Origin: Hygrophila difformis | Taxonomy: Eukaryota > Streptophyta > Magnoliopsida > Lamiales > Acanthaceae | Length of the DNA: 64,000 bases | Direction of reading: 5' to 3' | NCBI GenBank assembly: GCA_030278955.1 | Contig: JAOANR010000006.1 | Coordinates: forward strand, 53,658,915-53,722,914 | Shown here: in pieces, positions 11,170 to 22,783 of the stretch | Layout: every line of letters starts with the position of its first letter | Position numbering within the stretch: the stretch's first letter is position 1 | Notes under the pieces: generated by a model | What the model was told of the DNA's origin: nothing | The model's input: only the letters and a program-made list of their open reading frames with translations | Databases searched by the model: none | Made by a program: the position numbers and the translations under genes

Positions 11170-12279
11170 CATGTTCATCCAGAATATCCTTATGGAAAAA
11201 CACAACCTGGAATGATAACAAAACCTAGAGGAATTAGGCAACCTTTAGAAAGAGGATATTATCATAATCCAGCAATATTAGAAGTAACAAATGTAAGCCC
11301 TCAAGAATGGGGTTCAGTAATTGCAAAATGGAAAAACATAGTTGTGGCTGATTACATCAAAAACAAAAATGATTATAATGATACAACTGAATCAATGTAT
11401 GGATATCTTGAAGCCTATTTAGGAGAATTCGCACAATCAATGTGGGAAGTATTTAAAAGAGACTATCCAATGGATTACCAAGACTTAATAGAAAGAGGAC
11501 CAAATCCTTATAACTTTGTAAATAAAATATCAAGTCTGATAACAGGCGAAGATGGTAATTCGGGGCATATAACAACACAAATGGATGCCCTAATCCATCT
11601 AGACCAAATGTATTTAGAAGACTTGTATGGAACAAGAGATTTTCTAAATGAATACGTCTATTGCACAGGCTTAGCAGGAGGAGCCTTTAATCAAGAGTTA
11701 GGTGAAAAACTATTTATGAAAATACCAAGACCAATAGGTCAAGAAATTCAAGATAAATGGAATGAAATTGTTAAAAATAATCCTCAACAATGGACAATTA
11801 GCATGAGGGCTGTCCATGTGATGAAAGTATTAAAAGATAAGTGTACAAATATAATTGCACAAAAACAGCTTAAGAAAACTGATTACTCATTCTGTAAAAA
11901 TATATACACTCCTCAACATTATGGTAGACCTGAACCATTAAAGAAAAAACCTAAATTCATGACAGGAAAGAAGTATTTCATAAAACAATCAAATAGCAGG
12001 AGACCTTTCTTAAAATAGAAACATCATGTCAGAAAATATAATCCTAATAGAAATTATACAAAGAAACTTGCTTGTTTCACATGTGGTGATGAAAGCCATT
12101 TGGCAACAGCATGTCCTAAAAGGAAAAACCAACATTCTAGAGAAGCAATTCTCACAGAATGTATACAACAAGATATATTGGATGTAGACTCAGATGTTTC
12201 TGAGACTGAAACAATATATAGTATAGTAACAGTAGAAGAAAATGTTATGGAAGAGCAATGGGATAATGATCGGTTATGA
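11170..12279 (+). pseudogene. Pararetrovirus coat protein with zinc knuckle
   Basis: Open from 11170 to a TAG at 12016, then in the same frame to a TGA at 12277. The central part resembles caulimovirid coat proteins (a YLEAYLGEFAQ block followed by an aromatic-rich helical region). After the TAG, the frame encodes a CCHC knuckle (CFTCGDESHLATAC, about 12070-12111) typical of the C-terminal end of coat proteins that bind the pregenomic RNA. An acidic tail follows. The product would be the capsid subunit; the internal stop makes this copy non-functional. Confidence 0.75.
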
Positions 12280-12280
12280 A

Positions 12281-12526
12281 ATGATCAATATGCTTGCAAA
12301 TGAAAACTCATATAATGGTATTACATATAAAGAATATATGATGCCATATGAAACCGAATACATGATGAGAGAAATTAATGAATGCGAAAATCATAATTGA
12401 CTTTTCAGGGTAGGCACAGATTCTACACCTTGTATAAAATGCTCTTATTAACCATCAAGGAAACTTAGAGCTAAATGTACAATATGTCACGTAGAAATAT
12501 GCCAAATATGCTTGATTTACAATATG
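12281..12526 (+). pseudogene. Pararetrovirus second Cys-rich motif region, cut on the right
   Basis: After a one-base shift near 12272 the frame reopens at an ATG (12281) and runs, with a TGA near 12398, into a cysteine array. Counting residues, the spacing is C-x2-C-x11-C-x2-C-x4-C-x2-C, with one x11 position replaced by a TAA stop (near 12450). That spacing is the second Cys-rich motif described for badnaviruses and Rice tungro bacilliform virus, located between coat protein and protease. Viral sequence ends at 12526, where the truncated Tekay/Del LTR begins. Protease, reverse transcriptase and RNase H, expected next, are missing. Confidence 0.65.
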
Positions 12527-14146
12527 TCAAAAATTCTGATTTCACTTAATTTATTTAAAAAGAGATTTCGACTCGTTTCAACCCTAAAGGCTAATTCAAT
12601 CGTTTCAACAAGATTTCAAGATTTGACTCCGGTAAACCGCTGTTTACTCTAAAACTAATTTAAAATCAGATTTAAGTCCAAAAATTCTGAAACTTTACCA
12701 CTGACTCGGAAACACCGAGATGAACAACTTTCGTGTTTTAACTTTTTCAATCCGAGATACCGAAGCAGGTCAAAAACAACAATTTTTGTAGAACCATTAA
12801 TCTGTCCGACTTTCATGTACAGCAGTTTCAAAATTTTCAAGATCTACTATAGCAAATCAACTCCAAATTTAACGAAATTTTACAGATACCTTTTTAAGAC
12901 ATTTTTCTACAACTTTTATGTTCGGCTAAAGATCTAAATCAGCCTAGAACCCTAGTCAAAAACGTCATCAATTTCAGACCTAAGTTCTGTCAAGAATTTC
13001 AATATTCAAATTTGAGCAGTTCGGTTCCGGGTTGATTTCAGATACCAAATCATCACGAAAAATTCTGAATATTTTATAGGAGATAGATCTAAGCCTTAGG
13101 AACGTTTTTTGTGTTTTAAGTTTTCTCGTTTGAAGAATTCTAAGGGTTTGGAAAAATCGTACAAAATTGCTGCGCCGGTAAAAATCCCATGTTGACAGAT
13201 TTTCGACATTCTTGATTAAGCTTTTAGATTTAAGTGTTTTAATTACCCCCAAAACCATGTAAGTGTCAACTTACAGATTTCCAATCGGCCGGGAACGTCG
13301 ATTTCAGAGGTGTGGCTTCCAGTCCACCGTTTATCTTCTCCGTTCGTCGGGGTCTTCGTTCTAGATCCGATTCGGGGTGTAGAGAAGAAAAAGAAGGAAG
13401 TTAGGATTCGTTTTCGAATCTTATTTAGAACAAGGATCGGATCGGAACTTACCACGACGTTAGAGATCTTTCGAATTCGTCCACGACAGTCCTCGCCTTG
13501 GTTTCGTGCCTCCGACGACTCCGGGATTAGGGTTTTCGAACGTATAGGGAGTATGGATGTTTTGAAAAGTGTTTAGGGCTTTCAAGAGGGGTTATTTATA
13601 GGTAGACATGACCTAGGGACGTCCAAGGTCGGCCTTGGTGAGTCTTGAGCCGAAAGGTGTTCAACCGAAGTCGAAAAATCCGGATTCGGGCGAGTGAATC
13701 TCGCAACCGGCGAATCTGTCGGGTGGCGCGGTCGTGGCGCGCCAATTGGCCTTTCACCGCGCGGCCCACGCCTGGACTTCGGTCCGGACGGGTCGTGCGA
13801 TCCGTCGTGCCTTTCCTCCTCTCTTTCGGACTTCTATCCCTCTATGCTCCCGGATTCCGATTTCCGGGCCATCTTCGGGTTCCTATTCTGTATTGTCATT
13901 TCCCTCGGATCTAAATTTATGTTTGGACTCGAGTTTTCGAGCCCACTGGTGTCGGGTACACGTGTAACGATTTATTTATCTTTATTTAATTCCTTTTATT
14001 TAATTAAATTCCTTTAATTCCTTTTTAAGTTAAATTTCATTTCTCATTTCCTTACCTTTGTTTATTTATTTGCTGAATTTATTTATTTATTGTATTTAGT
14101 TTATTTATTGTATTTATTTTATGTTGAAAAATTCTCGGGTATTACA
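12527..14146 (-). repeat. 3' LTR of the Tekay/Del element, truncated
   Basis: About 1.6 kb corresponds to 21186-22783 of the 5' LTR. The start (TGTAATACCCGAG on the minus strand, ending at 14146) is intact. The last approximately 945 bp, corresponding to 20241-21185, are missing, and the sequence abuts pararetrovirus DNA at 12526 with no target duplication. Short open frames inside it (for example 13310-14017) occur in both LTR copies and have no recognisable domain. Confidence 0.88.
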
Positions 14147-14162
14147 GTCTACCCTCCTTAAG
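14147..14162 (-). promoter_or_regulatory. Polypurine tract of the Tekay/Del element
   Basis: On the minus strand the sequence reads TTAAGGAGGGTAGAC directly before the LTR start TGTAATACCC. It is a purine-rich primer for plus-strand synthesis at the expected position. Confidence 0.7.
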
Positions 14163-14391
14163 AATCAACTTCGTCATCGAAGTTGTGTTTCGGCTTTTCT
14201 CATGTTAAGAACGAATGCTTTTGTTTGTTTTATTATTGTGTGACTCAACTTAGAATTAAAACTTCTAAGCTGCCTACGTACCCTGTGAAGGGATCAAGCC
14301 ATAACGTAGTTCAAAACAATTTGAATTTGTTTGGTTACAAAAATGTACGGAAAATGCACGTTGTGACATCCTCTCCCCCTTAAGATTGCAG

Positions 14392-14697
14392 TTATGTCCC
14401 CATAACTGTGTCGGTGTCGGTTTGGAACAGTGTCGGGTTGCGTTCTCTCATGTCGGATTCTACCTCCCAAGTTGTCGTTTCACTTTCGTGGTTTGACCAA
14501 AGAACTTTTATCATTTTGACGGTTTTGTTCCTCGTTACTCGCTCCTTAACGTCTAGAATCCGCACTGGAACTTCTTCATAAGTTAGATCCTCATCGAGTT
14601 CGATTACTTCTGGTTGAAGTACATGTGTCGGGTCTGGCACATACTTCTTTAGTTGTGAGACATGGAAAACATTATGAACTCGATCTAGTTGTGGCGG
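14392..14697 (-). pseudogene. Integrase C-terminus and chromodomain (Tekay/Del)
   Basis: In frame with the integrase upstream but separated by a TGA at about 14695-14697 (a position where CGA is expected). A VFHVSQL-type motif is followed by a chromodomain-like segment (a VRILDVKERV block, then KVLWSNH and a TTTWE motif). Chromodomains of chromoviruses target integration to heterochromatin by binding methylated histone tails. The stop is followed by about 245 bp of 3' untranslated sequence before the PPT. Confidence 0.85.
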
Positions 14698-15894
14698 TCA
14701 GTAGGCCAAATTTCCGACTCGTTCTAGAATTTTGTAAGGTCCTATGTATCGAAGACTCAACTTTCCTCGTTTGCCAAAGCGCATCACCCTCTTCATGGGT
14801 GATATCTTTAGCATGACCCTATCTCCCACTTGGAATTCTAGGTCTCGTCGTCTCACATCAGCGTAACTCTTCTGACGGTCTTGAGCGGCTCTCATTTTTC
14901 CTTGAATCACCTTGATTTGTTGAGCCATGTCTTCGATAAGTTGTGGTCCCACTACCACAGACTTATCGTTTTCTTCCCAGCTCAACGGGCTTCGGCACCT
15001 TCGTCCATACAACGCTTCGAATGGTGCCATGCCAATGCTAGCATGGTAGCTATTATTATAAGAAAATTCGATTAAGGGTAAATGGGATTCCCAATTTCCC
15101 TTAAATTCCAACACGCATGCTCTCAGCATGTCCTCTAGTGTTTGGATTATTCTCTCGGTTTGACCATCCGTCATCGGGTGGAATGCGGTGCTCATTTTGA
15201 TTTGAGTACCGAGAGCTTTTTGTAATTCCGTCCAAAAATGAGAGACAAATCTACTGTCTCTATCGGAAATGATGTCATGTGGTACTCCATGTCGTCGTAC
15301 CACATTATCAACGTAGGCTCGAGCCAATTGGTCCATAGTCCACATGTCCTTCATCGGGATAAATATGGCTGTCTTCGTTAGCCTATCCACAATCACCCAA
15401 ATCTTATTCATGCCTTTAGGTGATCGCGGTAATCCCGAGACAAAATCCATTGAGATGCTATCCCACTTCCAACTTGGAATCTCTAGTGGTTGTATCAATC
15501 CTAAGGGTTTATGTCTCACTGCCTTAACCCTTTGGCAGGTGAGGCATTTCGCCATGAAGTCTGCCACTTCCTTTTTCATTCCCGACCACCAATAGATCTT
15601 CTTTAGATCTTTGTAAAGCTTGTCACCTCCGGGATGCACTGAATATGGCGTGTTGTGCCCTTCCTCTATCAACCTTCGCTTCAACTCGGCACATTTATGG
15701 GGCACACACCATCTCCCTTTGAAGCGAATGCTTCCATCCTCGTGGACAGCAAATCCTATTGCCTTTCCCTCGGCAATACACCCCTTTATCTTTTCCAATT
15801 TCTCGTCGCCCGGTTGGGCGAGCCTAATCTCGTCCAATATTGGAGTTTCTACGACCATTGCATTGATCACTCCACTCACTGTGCCAGGATGCAC
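14698..15894 (-). pseudogene. Integrase (Tekay/Del)
   Basis: A 398-residue reading contains the H-H-C-C zinc finger (H near the start of the KLYKDLKKIYWW block, CLTCQR at its end), then the DDE catalytic core: D in SMDFVSGLP, D in SDRDSRF and E in DGQTERII. The GPY-type block and the GDRVMLK motif follow. All three catalytic residues are present. The frame differs from the RNase H upstream, and a TAA precedes the integrase just above 15894, so translation could not reach it from gag-pol in this copy. Confidence 0.87.
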
Positions 15895-15941
15895 AAGTTA
15901 CACATCCAATCTTGCTAAATCCATGTACAATGCCGGCGGAA

Positions 15942-16841
15942 TTACCAAGAGTTTGTCACGTGTTGGGTTTTCCGGCTTAGGGCATCGGCTACCACATTCG
16001 CCTTCCCCTCGTGGTAGGATATCTCCAAATCGTAGTCCTTAATAAGTTCCAACCACCTTCGCTGTCTCAAATTCAACTCCTTCTGAGTGAATATATATTT
16101 CAAGCTCTTGTGGTCGGTGAACATTCGACACTTCCGCCCGTAAAGATAATGTCTCCATATCTTTAGAGCGAAAACGACCGCTGCCAACTCCAGGTCGTGT
16201 GTCGGATATTTCTCCTCGTGAGGTTTTAGTTGGCGTGATGCATACGCTACGACTCTCGAGTCTTGCATCAAGACACAACCTAAACCTTCCTTCGAAGCAT
16301 CGCTGGAAACTTCGAAGTCACCATTCTCTGATGGTAGCGTAAATACGGGTGTGGTTGTGAGTCGTTTCTTCAGCTCTTGGAACGCTGTCTCACAAGCCTC
16401 TGTCCACACGTATTTTACTCCCTTCTTCAGTAGCTGGGTCAAAGGTCGTGCTATTTTCGAAAAATCCTTCACGAACCGTCTATAATACCCGGCTAATCCA
16501 AGGAAACTCCTTATCTCAGTTTGGCTCTTTGGAGTTGCCCATTCAGTTACGGCAGAAACTTTTGCCGGATCCACTGAAACTCCATCAGCGGATACTATGT
16601 GTCCTAGAAATGCTACCTCCTTCAACCAAAAATCGCATTTGGAAAATTTGCCATATAGCTGATTCTTTCGCAAGGTTCCTAACACTTTGTGCAAGTGCTG
16701 GGTGTGCTCCTCATCGCTTTTCGAGTAGATCAGGATGTCATCAATGAACACCACTACACACTGATCTAACAGCTCTCGAAATACATTGTTCATGAGGTTC
16801 ATGAACATTGCTGGAGCATTTGTTAACCCAAAGCATAACAC
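15942..16841 (-). pseudogene. RT (second half) and RNase H (Tekay/Del)
   Basis: It begins directly after a TAA at 16850-16852 that replaces a residue in the conserved RYGHYEF region, in the same frame as the upstream gag-protease-RT reading. The RT active site is present as [10 protein letters not shown]. RNase H shows D in [11 protein letters not shown] in the [10 protein letters not shown] helix and D in [10 protein letters not shown]. The frame is lost just after the ADALSRK motif near 15980, where a shift separates RNase H from integrase. Confidence 0.87.
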
Positions 16842-16850
16842 TGTGAACTC

Positions 16851-19100
16851 TTAGTGGCCATATCGAGTTCGAAACGCCGTCTTCGGAATGTCTTTCTCGG
16901 CAATTCTCAACTGGTGATACCCAGATCGTAAGTCGATCTTCGAGAATACTGAAGCTCCCTTCAGTTGATCAAATAGATCCTCTATTCTCGGCAAAGGGTA
17001 TTTATTCTTGATAGTCACTCGGTTCAATCCTCGATAATCTATGCAAAGACGTAATCCTCCGTCTTTCTTCTTAACAAATAAAACCGGTGCTCCCCAGGGG
17101 GAAGTACTCAGCCTTATGTACCCTTTTCCTAACAGCTCGTCGAGTTGGTCCTTTAACTTCTTCATTTCCAATGGTGCCATCCGGTACGGAGCTCTTGAGA
17201 CAGGCTCTGTGCCCGGGATGAGATCTATAGTGAACTCAAGATCTCTCTCAGGTGGCATTCCTGGGATGTCTTCAGGAAACACATCCGGGTATTCTCTTAC
17301 CGCTGGTATGCTGTCAACCTTGTTCTCTTCCGCCTCAAGGTTGTGCACGTAGCACGCATATAGGTCATACCCCTTACGCATCAAGTTACTTAGTTTGAGT
17401 GCACTAACGATTTTGTTACTCTTCTTAGGGGGCTGAGAGTAAAAGATAACTCTCTTTCCCCTACTTTTTGACAAGGTGATCTTTTGCTTTTGGCATTCGA
17501 TCTCCGCTTTATACTGGGATAACCAATCCATCCCCAGTATGATGTCAAAGTCTCTTAAGTTAAATTCTACTAAGTTCGCGAAGAATTCTACGTTCTTTAT
17601 CACTATAGGAATTCTGTTATATCGTTTAGAGCAAGATACTACTTCTCCAGAAGGCAATTGAATTCCTAAGCTAATTCTCTCGCACTTAGGTAGATCTAAC
17701 TCATGCACTATTCTTGATGCTATGATTGAGCAACTAGCTCTAGAATCAAATCGAACTCTAAGGGGTGTATTCAAAACATGGAATGTACCTGCCATCACTT
17801 CTCCTTGTGCAGGCACGTCTGCTTGGTTAACCACGTTGAGCCTCCCCATAGGGCGTCCTTGGTTGCCCTGCTGATTCGCATTCGGCTGCTGATTTTGCTG
17901 TTGGTTTTGATTCTGCGGTGGCGGAGGTCGTTGATTCTGGTTCTGATTAGGCGGCCTAAATTGGTTCTGAGGGGGTCTATACCCCTTGTTATTTCTGTTC
18001 CGCCCGATTTGATTCTGAGGCTGTTCCGGCCCCATGACCAAATCTTCCCTCCTTGTTATATTCTCGATCCTCGTCCGGCAATCCCGATGAATGTGACCCA
18101 TTCGACCACATCGGAAGTAGGCGCCCTGTTGAGGGCATCCCCTCGCCAGATGGGGTCGTCCACATCTTGGGCAGGGTGGTACCGGTTCTTCTTGGTTAAA
18201 CCTCCTTCCATTGTTGGTTTGCTGTGGCCTATTCGGCCCTCCTCGTCGCTCATTTCTGCCCGGGTTGTTCTCGCTTCTCGCGTCTCGGTTCCTCTTGTCT
18301 TGGGGACCCCGGCTGGACTCCCCACTCACTCTCATTTTCAGTTGTTGCACTCGCGCTACTGCCACAGTGCGGTCATACACAGCTTGCAGGTCGGGGTAGT
18401 GTACCCCCGCGATCACCTCGCGAACAGACAGGTTCAGCCCCATCTCGAACTTTTGTGCTTTCTCCGCATCCGTGGGTACTAGCCTTGGTGCGAAACTTAC
18501 TAGCTCTTTGAAACGAGTGTAGTACTCCTGCACAGTATGGCCTCCTTGCTTCAGCGACAGGAATTCCTCATACATTGCTGATTTAGTACTCAAGGGATAG
18601 AATCGATCCCTGAGCAGTTCCATCATTTCCGCCCATGAATAGGGCTCGTCGTCCTCCGTCAATTTGGCTTGTGTCGCCTGCCACCAGTCGTCCGCTTCGC
18701 CTCCCAAGTAGTACGAAGCGACGTGCACCCTCTCTCCTTCCGGACATTTGACTGCTCCCAGCAGCTTGTCGAAGGTCCGGATCCACTCCTCCAGTTTAGC
18801 TGGATCCTCCTCACCAGCGTAGTGGGGCGGTTGGTAAGGATTCACCATTGCCAAGTAGTTGGGGCGAGCCTGAGGCGGAGGTACCGCCGCAGCTTGCCCT
18901 CGATTCACTTGCGCGTTTCCTAGCGCAACCAAAACCTCTTCTATCGTCCGAAGACGATCGCCCACATTGTTCGGTGCGGGGGCATCCTGCGCACCTTGGG
19001 GTTGTTCTTCTACAGGTTGAGCCGGTTCCGTGACATTTGGGGGTGTTTCAGTAGTAGTTTGGGGAGCGGGTTGGGTTTTTCCTCTTCCTCTGGGTGCCAT
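16851..19100 (-). pseudogene. gag-pol: gag, protease and first part of RT (Tekay/Del)
   Basis: I chose the ATG at 19100 (MAPRGRGK), because the 30 residues upstream are AT-rich leader. Order: Pro/Gln-rich N-terminus, gag domain (GGEADDWW block, FYP motif), a zinc-knuckle region ([13 protein letters not shown] followed by [11 protein letters not shown]), Gln/Asn-rich linker, aspartic protease, then the RT N-terminus through the [12 protein letters not shown] block. The protease active site reads DSRAS instead of the usual DSGAS, which should inactivate it. The reading stops at the TAA in RT. Confidence 0.88.
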
Positions 19101-19423
19101 TCTGTTACAAATAGGGTGGATTAGGACTTGTGAAATTAACATATAGTCTAAACAATTTTTATAAATATGTATGTGTTTGTAATTTCGCACGTGGTGCTCG
19201 ATTGAACTAAGAAGCGCCGTACGCTTCTGGGTTTTATTTTATTTTATTTTATTTTATTTCGATTTTTTTTGGTTCGGACAGGTCTGTCCAGGTTTTTTTT
19301 TTCGATTTATTATGAATAAATCGGGCATTTTATTTCCTTAAAAGAAATTTTAGTACAAGCGAGAAGGTATACAAAAGTAGAAATATTTTCCTAGCAAAAT
19401 AGTATCTACTATAAATAGAATCC
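19101..19423 (-). other. Leader region between the small ORF and gag (Tekay/Del)
   Basis: This is non-coding leader on the minus strand. It contains an (ATTTT)n microsatellite at about 19231-19259 and poly(T) runs near 19264 and 19295. Nothing else is recognisable. Confidence 0.5.
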
Positions 19424-19759
19424 CTAGCGTCTCAAGACGTCCTCCGGTGGGGTAGCGGGATCCTCCTCCGGGTCTTCCTCCTCCGAACTTGGCGGCAGTA
19501 GATCGTCAAATATGGTGTTCAAGTCTTGTCCATGAGCATCGATGTTTTCCTTCAGTATTAGGTTTTGCGTAGTGAGGGTTTGGACTTGGCGTTCGAGTTG
19601 GTTTATGCGGTGATGATCCGCCTCTCTTAAGTTGCCCATGTGGTGCAGATTGGCCTCCAATTGAGCCATACGATGTTTCATTTGTTATATGGTTTGTTGG
19701 GAGTCAAAGTGAGCGTTCATCATTTTGATCATCAAGTTCATCATATCTTGACTAGCCAT
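19424..19759 (-). pseudogene. Small coiled-coil leader ORF upstream of gag (Tekay/Del)
   Basis: An ATG at 19759 starts a frame of about 112 codons interrupted by one TAA near 19682; an ATG at 19681 restarts it for 85 residues. The product has Met/His/Leu heptads (MKHRMAQLEANL, then INQLERQVQTLTTQN) and an acidic, proline-rich tail (SSEEEDPEEDPATPPED). It sits in the leader between primer site and gag, on the coding strand. Its function is unknown. The protein-like composition and the single stop suggest a once-real ORF rather than chance. Confidence 0.5.
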
Positions 19760-19780
19760 CTAGTGCAAGCAAAAGATCTA

Positions 19781-19852
19781 AGTTAATATTCGCCAAGATT
19801 CTAGGTTAACTTCGCCAAGATTCTAAGTTAAAATTCGCCAAGATTCTAAGTT
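19781..19852 (-). repeat. Three-unit tandem repeat in the Tekay/Del leader
   Basis: Three units of about 25 bp share the core TTCGCCAAGATTCTA and are separated by GTTAA-like spacers. It lies between the primer site and the small leader ORF. Confidence 0.75.
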
Positions 19853-20223
19853 CTTTAAATAAAGGAGATGCAATATGCATATGCAAATGATGATTTCCCC
19901 CAAAAATAAGTCGTGCACTATATATATATATAGATATATATTTTCCCATGGGTTTTAAAATAAAAATTCATTTCCATGAAAATAATGCTTAAGAAAAATT
20001 TAAAATAATATTTAAAATCATTGGACCTCTATATTGGGTCAAAATAATTATAATTTGGCTAAAAATAATTTTGGGCTAGGAAAGTTTAAAAATAATAATT
20101 TGGGCTTCTATATTAATAATAATGTAAAAATGATCATGGTTTAAAATAATAATCTAGCAGATTAAAAAATAATAATAATTTAAAAATAATAATGGGTTTA
20201 AAAATACTAGTTTAAAAATATCC

Positions 20224-20237
20224 GGGCTCTGATACCA
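20224..20237 (-). promoter_or_regulatory. tRNA-Met primer binding site (Tekay/Del)
   Basis: On the minus strand it reads TGGTATCAGAGCCC, complementary to the 3' end of initiator tRNA-Met. It lies 3 nt from the LTR end and fixes the 5' LTR boundary at 20241. Confidence 0.92.
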
Positions 20238-20240
20238 ACT

Positions 20241-22783
20241 TGTACCGGTTTTTGGTCACCCAGGTCGGGATGTCACCGCCACACCTCCCTAGTAAGACAC
20301 GGTTTCTCCGGCTTACTAAAGAGATACAAGGCTAGGTATTTCAGTATTTAAAATATTTAAAACATTTGCAAACAGCCCATACAATATAAATTCGAAAATA
20401 ATAATATCATAATGCAGCGGAATTAATATTTAAGTATAATATTGCAGCGGAAATGTAAATAAGGCCGACATGGTCAAAATACGGGTTAAACAGGCCCGTT
20501 TATTCTATAGTCTAATGCAAGAATTTAAAAATAAAGTTTCGCAAAATATAATTCCCCCATGCATGAACGTGCTCATGTTTGTTCCACATACTCTGTAAGG
20601 AAAAGGAAAGATAAACGGTTTGGTCAGCACAACTTGCTGAGTAAGTTAACACATGCATGATCGTAGGGTTTAAAAGCCATTAATTTAATATTTAAATAAA
20701 AACATGATAATAAGCCATAAATAATTCAATTTAATTATCTAACCAATTGGCATAATTCATTCATGGCACTAGTCAATAATACATCTAGCACAATTTAAAA
20801 TGAAAGCCATAATTAATTTAAATAAAGCATTTAACAATTTAACGACAACGATAAATAATCCAATTTAATTTAAATTCCTCATTACATCCCCGATTTAGTA
20901 ATTTCAAGTGTTTCACGATTGCATCGCGATCTAGACAAGTTTAGCCGGAAACTGGCGGCCGCAGCCGTATCTGCCATACCAGTACCACTCCGGAGCCTCG
21001 GGAAACCCATATGGATATTCACGAGAGTGTAGGCCATATATCTCATGCCGTTTTGGCAATATCATATCTCAATTTTCGCGCGGGGTCACCATCGTCCATA
21101 AAGGCACGAAGTGAAGCAGTTAGGGGGTACCCTGCAGAGCACTCACCCCTAATTTTAATTTATCAAGTTTGTAAAGGGATTTATTTCAAAAATTCTGATT
21201 TCACTTAATTTATTTAAAAAGAGATTTCAACCCTAAAGGCTAATTCCATCGTTTCAACAAGATTTCAAGATTTGACTCCGGTAAACCGCTGTTTACTCTA
21301 AAACTAATTTAAAATCAGATTTAAGTTCAAAAATTCTGAAAATTTACCACTGACTCGAAAACACCGAGATAAACTTCTTTCGTGTTTATCTTTTTCAATC
21401 CGAGATACCAAAGCAGGACAAAAACAACGTTTTTTGTAGAACCATTAATCTGTCCGACTTTCATGTACAGCATTTTCAAGATTTTCAAGATCTACCATAG
21501 CAAATCAACTCCAAATTTAACGAAATATTACAGAGACCTTCTTAAGACATTTTTCTACAACTTTCATGTTCAGCTAAAGATCTAAATCGGCCTAGAACCC
21601 TAGTCAAAAACGTCATCAAGTTCAGACCTAAGTTCTGTCAAGAATTTCAATATTCAAATTTGAGAAGTTCGGTTCCGGGTTGATTTTAGATACCAAATCA
21701 TCACGAAAAATTCTAAAAGTTTTACAGGAGATAGATCTAAGCCTTAGGAACGTTTTTCTTGTTTTAAGTTTTCTCATTTGAAGACTTTTAAGGTTCGGAA
21801 AAATTGTACAAAATCGCTGCGCCGGTAAAAATCCCATATTGACAGATTTTCGACATTCTTGATTAAGCTTTTAGATTTAAGTGTTTTAATTACCCCCAAA
21901 ACCATGTAAGTGTCAACTTACAGATTTCCAATCGTCCGGGAACGTCGATTTCGGAGGCGTGGCTTCCAGTCCACCGTTTATCTTCTCCGTTCGCCGGGTT
22001 CTTCGTTCTAGATCTGATTCGGGGTGTAGAGAAGAAAAAGAAGGAAGTTATGATTCGTTTTCGAATTGTATATGGAACAAGGATCGGATCGGAACTTACC
22101 ACGACGTTAGAGATCTTCTGAATTCGTCCACGACAGTCCTCGCCTTGGTTTCGTGCCTCCGACGACTCCGGGATTAGGGTTTTCGAACGTATAGGGAGTA
22201 TGGATGTTTTGAAAAGTGTTCGGGGCTTTCAAGAGGGGTTATTTATAGGTAGACACGACCTAGGGACGTCCAATGTCGGCCTTGGTGAGTCTTGAGCCGA
22301 AAGGTGTTAAACCGAAGTCGAAAAATCCGGATTCGGGCGAGTGAATCTCGCAACCGGCGAATCTGTCGGGTGGCGCGGTCGTGGCGCGCCAATTGGCCTT
22401 TCACCGCGCGGCCCACGCTGGACTTCGGTCCGGGCGGGTCGTGCGATCCGTCGTGCCTTTCCTCCTCTCTTTCGGACTTCTATCCCTCTATGCTCCCGGA
22501 TTCCGATTTCCGGGCCATCTTCGGGTTCCTATTCCGTATCGTCATTTCCCTCGGATCTAAATTTATGTTTGGACTCGAGTTTTCGAGCCCATTGGTGTCG
22601 GGTACACGTGTAACAATTTATTTATCTTTATTTAATTCCTTTTATTTAATTAAATTCCTTTAATTCCTTTTTAAGTTAAATTTCATTTCTCATTTCCTTA
22701 CCTTTGTTTATTTATTTGCTGAATTTATTTATTTATTGTATTTATTGTATTTATTTTATGTTGGAAAATTCTCGGGTATTACA
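20241..22783 (-). repeat. 5' LTR of the Tekay/Del element, complete
   Basis: A 2543-bp LTR runs from TGTAATACCCGAG (minus strand, 22783) to a CA end at 20241. The primer site defines one edge, and alignment with the 3' LTR at 14146 defines the other. The part from 20241 to 21185 has no counterpart in the truncated 3' LTR. It holds short open frames without domains. Confidence 0.9.

Larger units (their letters stand above)
9752..12526 (+). mobile_element. Endogenous pararetrovirus (Caulimoviridae), left part
   Basis: An AT-rich block encodes, in viral order, a movement protein, a coiled-coil region, a coat protein with a CCHC knuckle, and a second Cys-rich motif. It contains several stops and frameshifts. 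The left junction is inside pol of Athila element A, and the right junction is inside a truncated Tekay/Del LTR. The remainder reappears at 22784 on the far side of that element. Badnavirus- and tungrovirus-like genomes carry the second Cys motif, so affinity lies near that part of the family. These viruses do not encode an integrase; such copies arise by chance capture into the host genome. Confidence 0.78.
12527..22783 (-). mobile_element. Tekay/Del-type chromovirus (Ty3/gypsy), nearly full length
   Basis: A minus-strand element of about 10.3 kb has LTRs at 20241-22783 (5') and 12527-14146 (3', truncated), a tRNA-Met primer site, a PPT, and gag, protease, RT, RNase H, integrase and chromodomain in chromovirus order. 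The LTR starts TGTAATACCCG, as is common in plant Del/Tekay families. The two LTRs are nearly alike by eye with scattered substitutions and small indels. Coding regions carry a TAA in RT, a frameshift and a TAA between RNase H and integrase, and a TGA before the chromodomain. It sits inside the endogenous pararetrovirus. Confidence 0.88.

Noticed and set aside
13310..14017. Open frames in GC-richer part of the Tekay/Del LTR
   Set aside because: Present in both LTRs in several frames, no domain; best seen as U3/R sequence.
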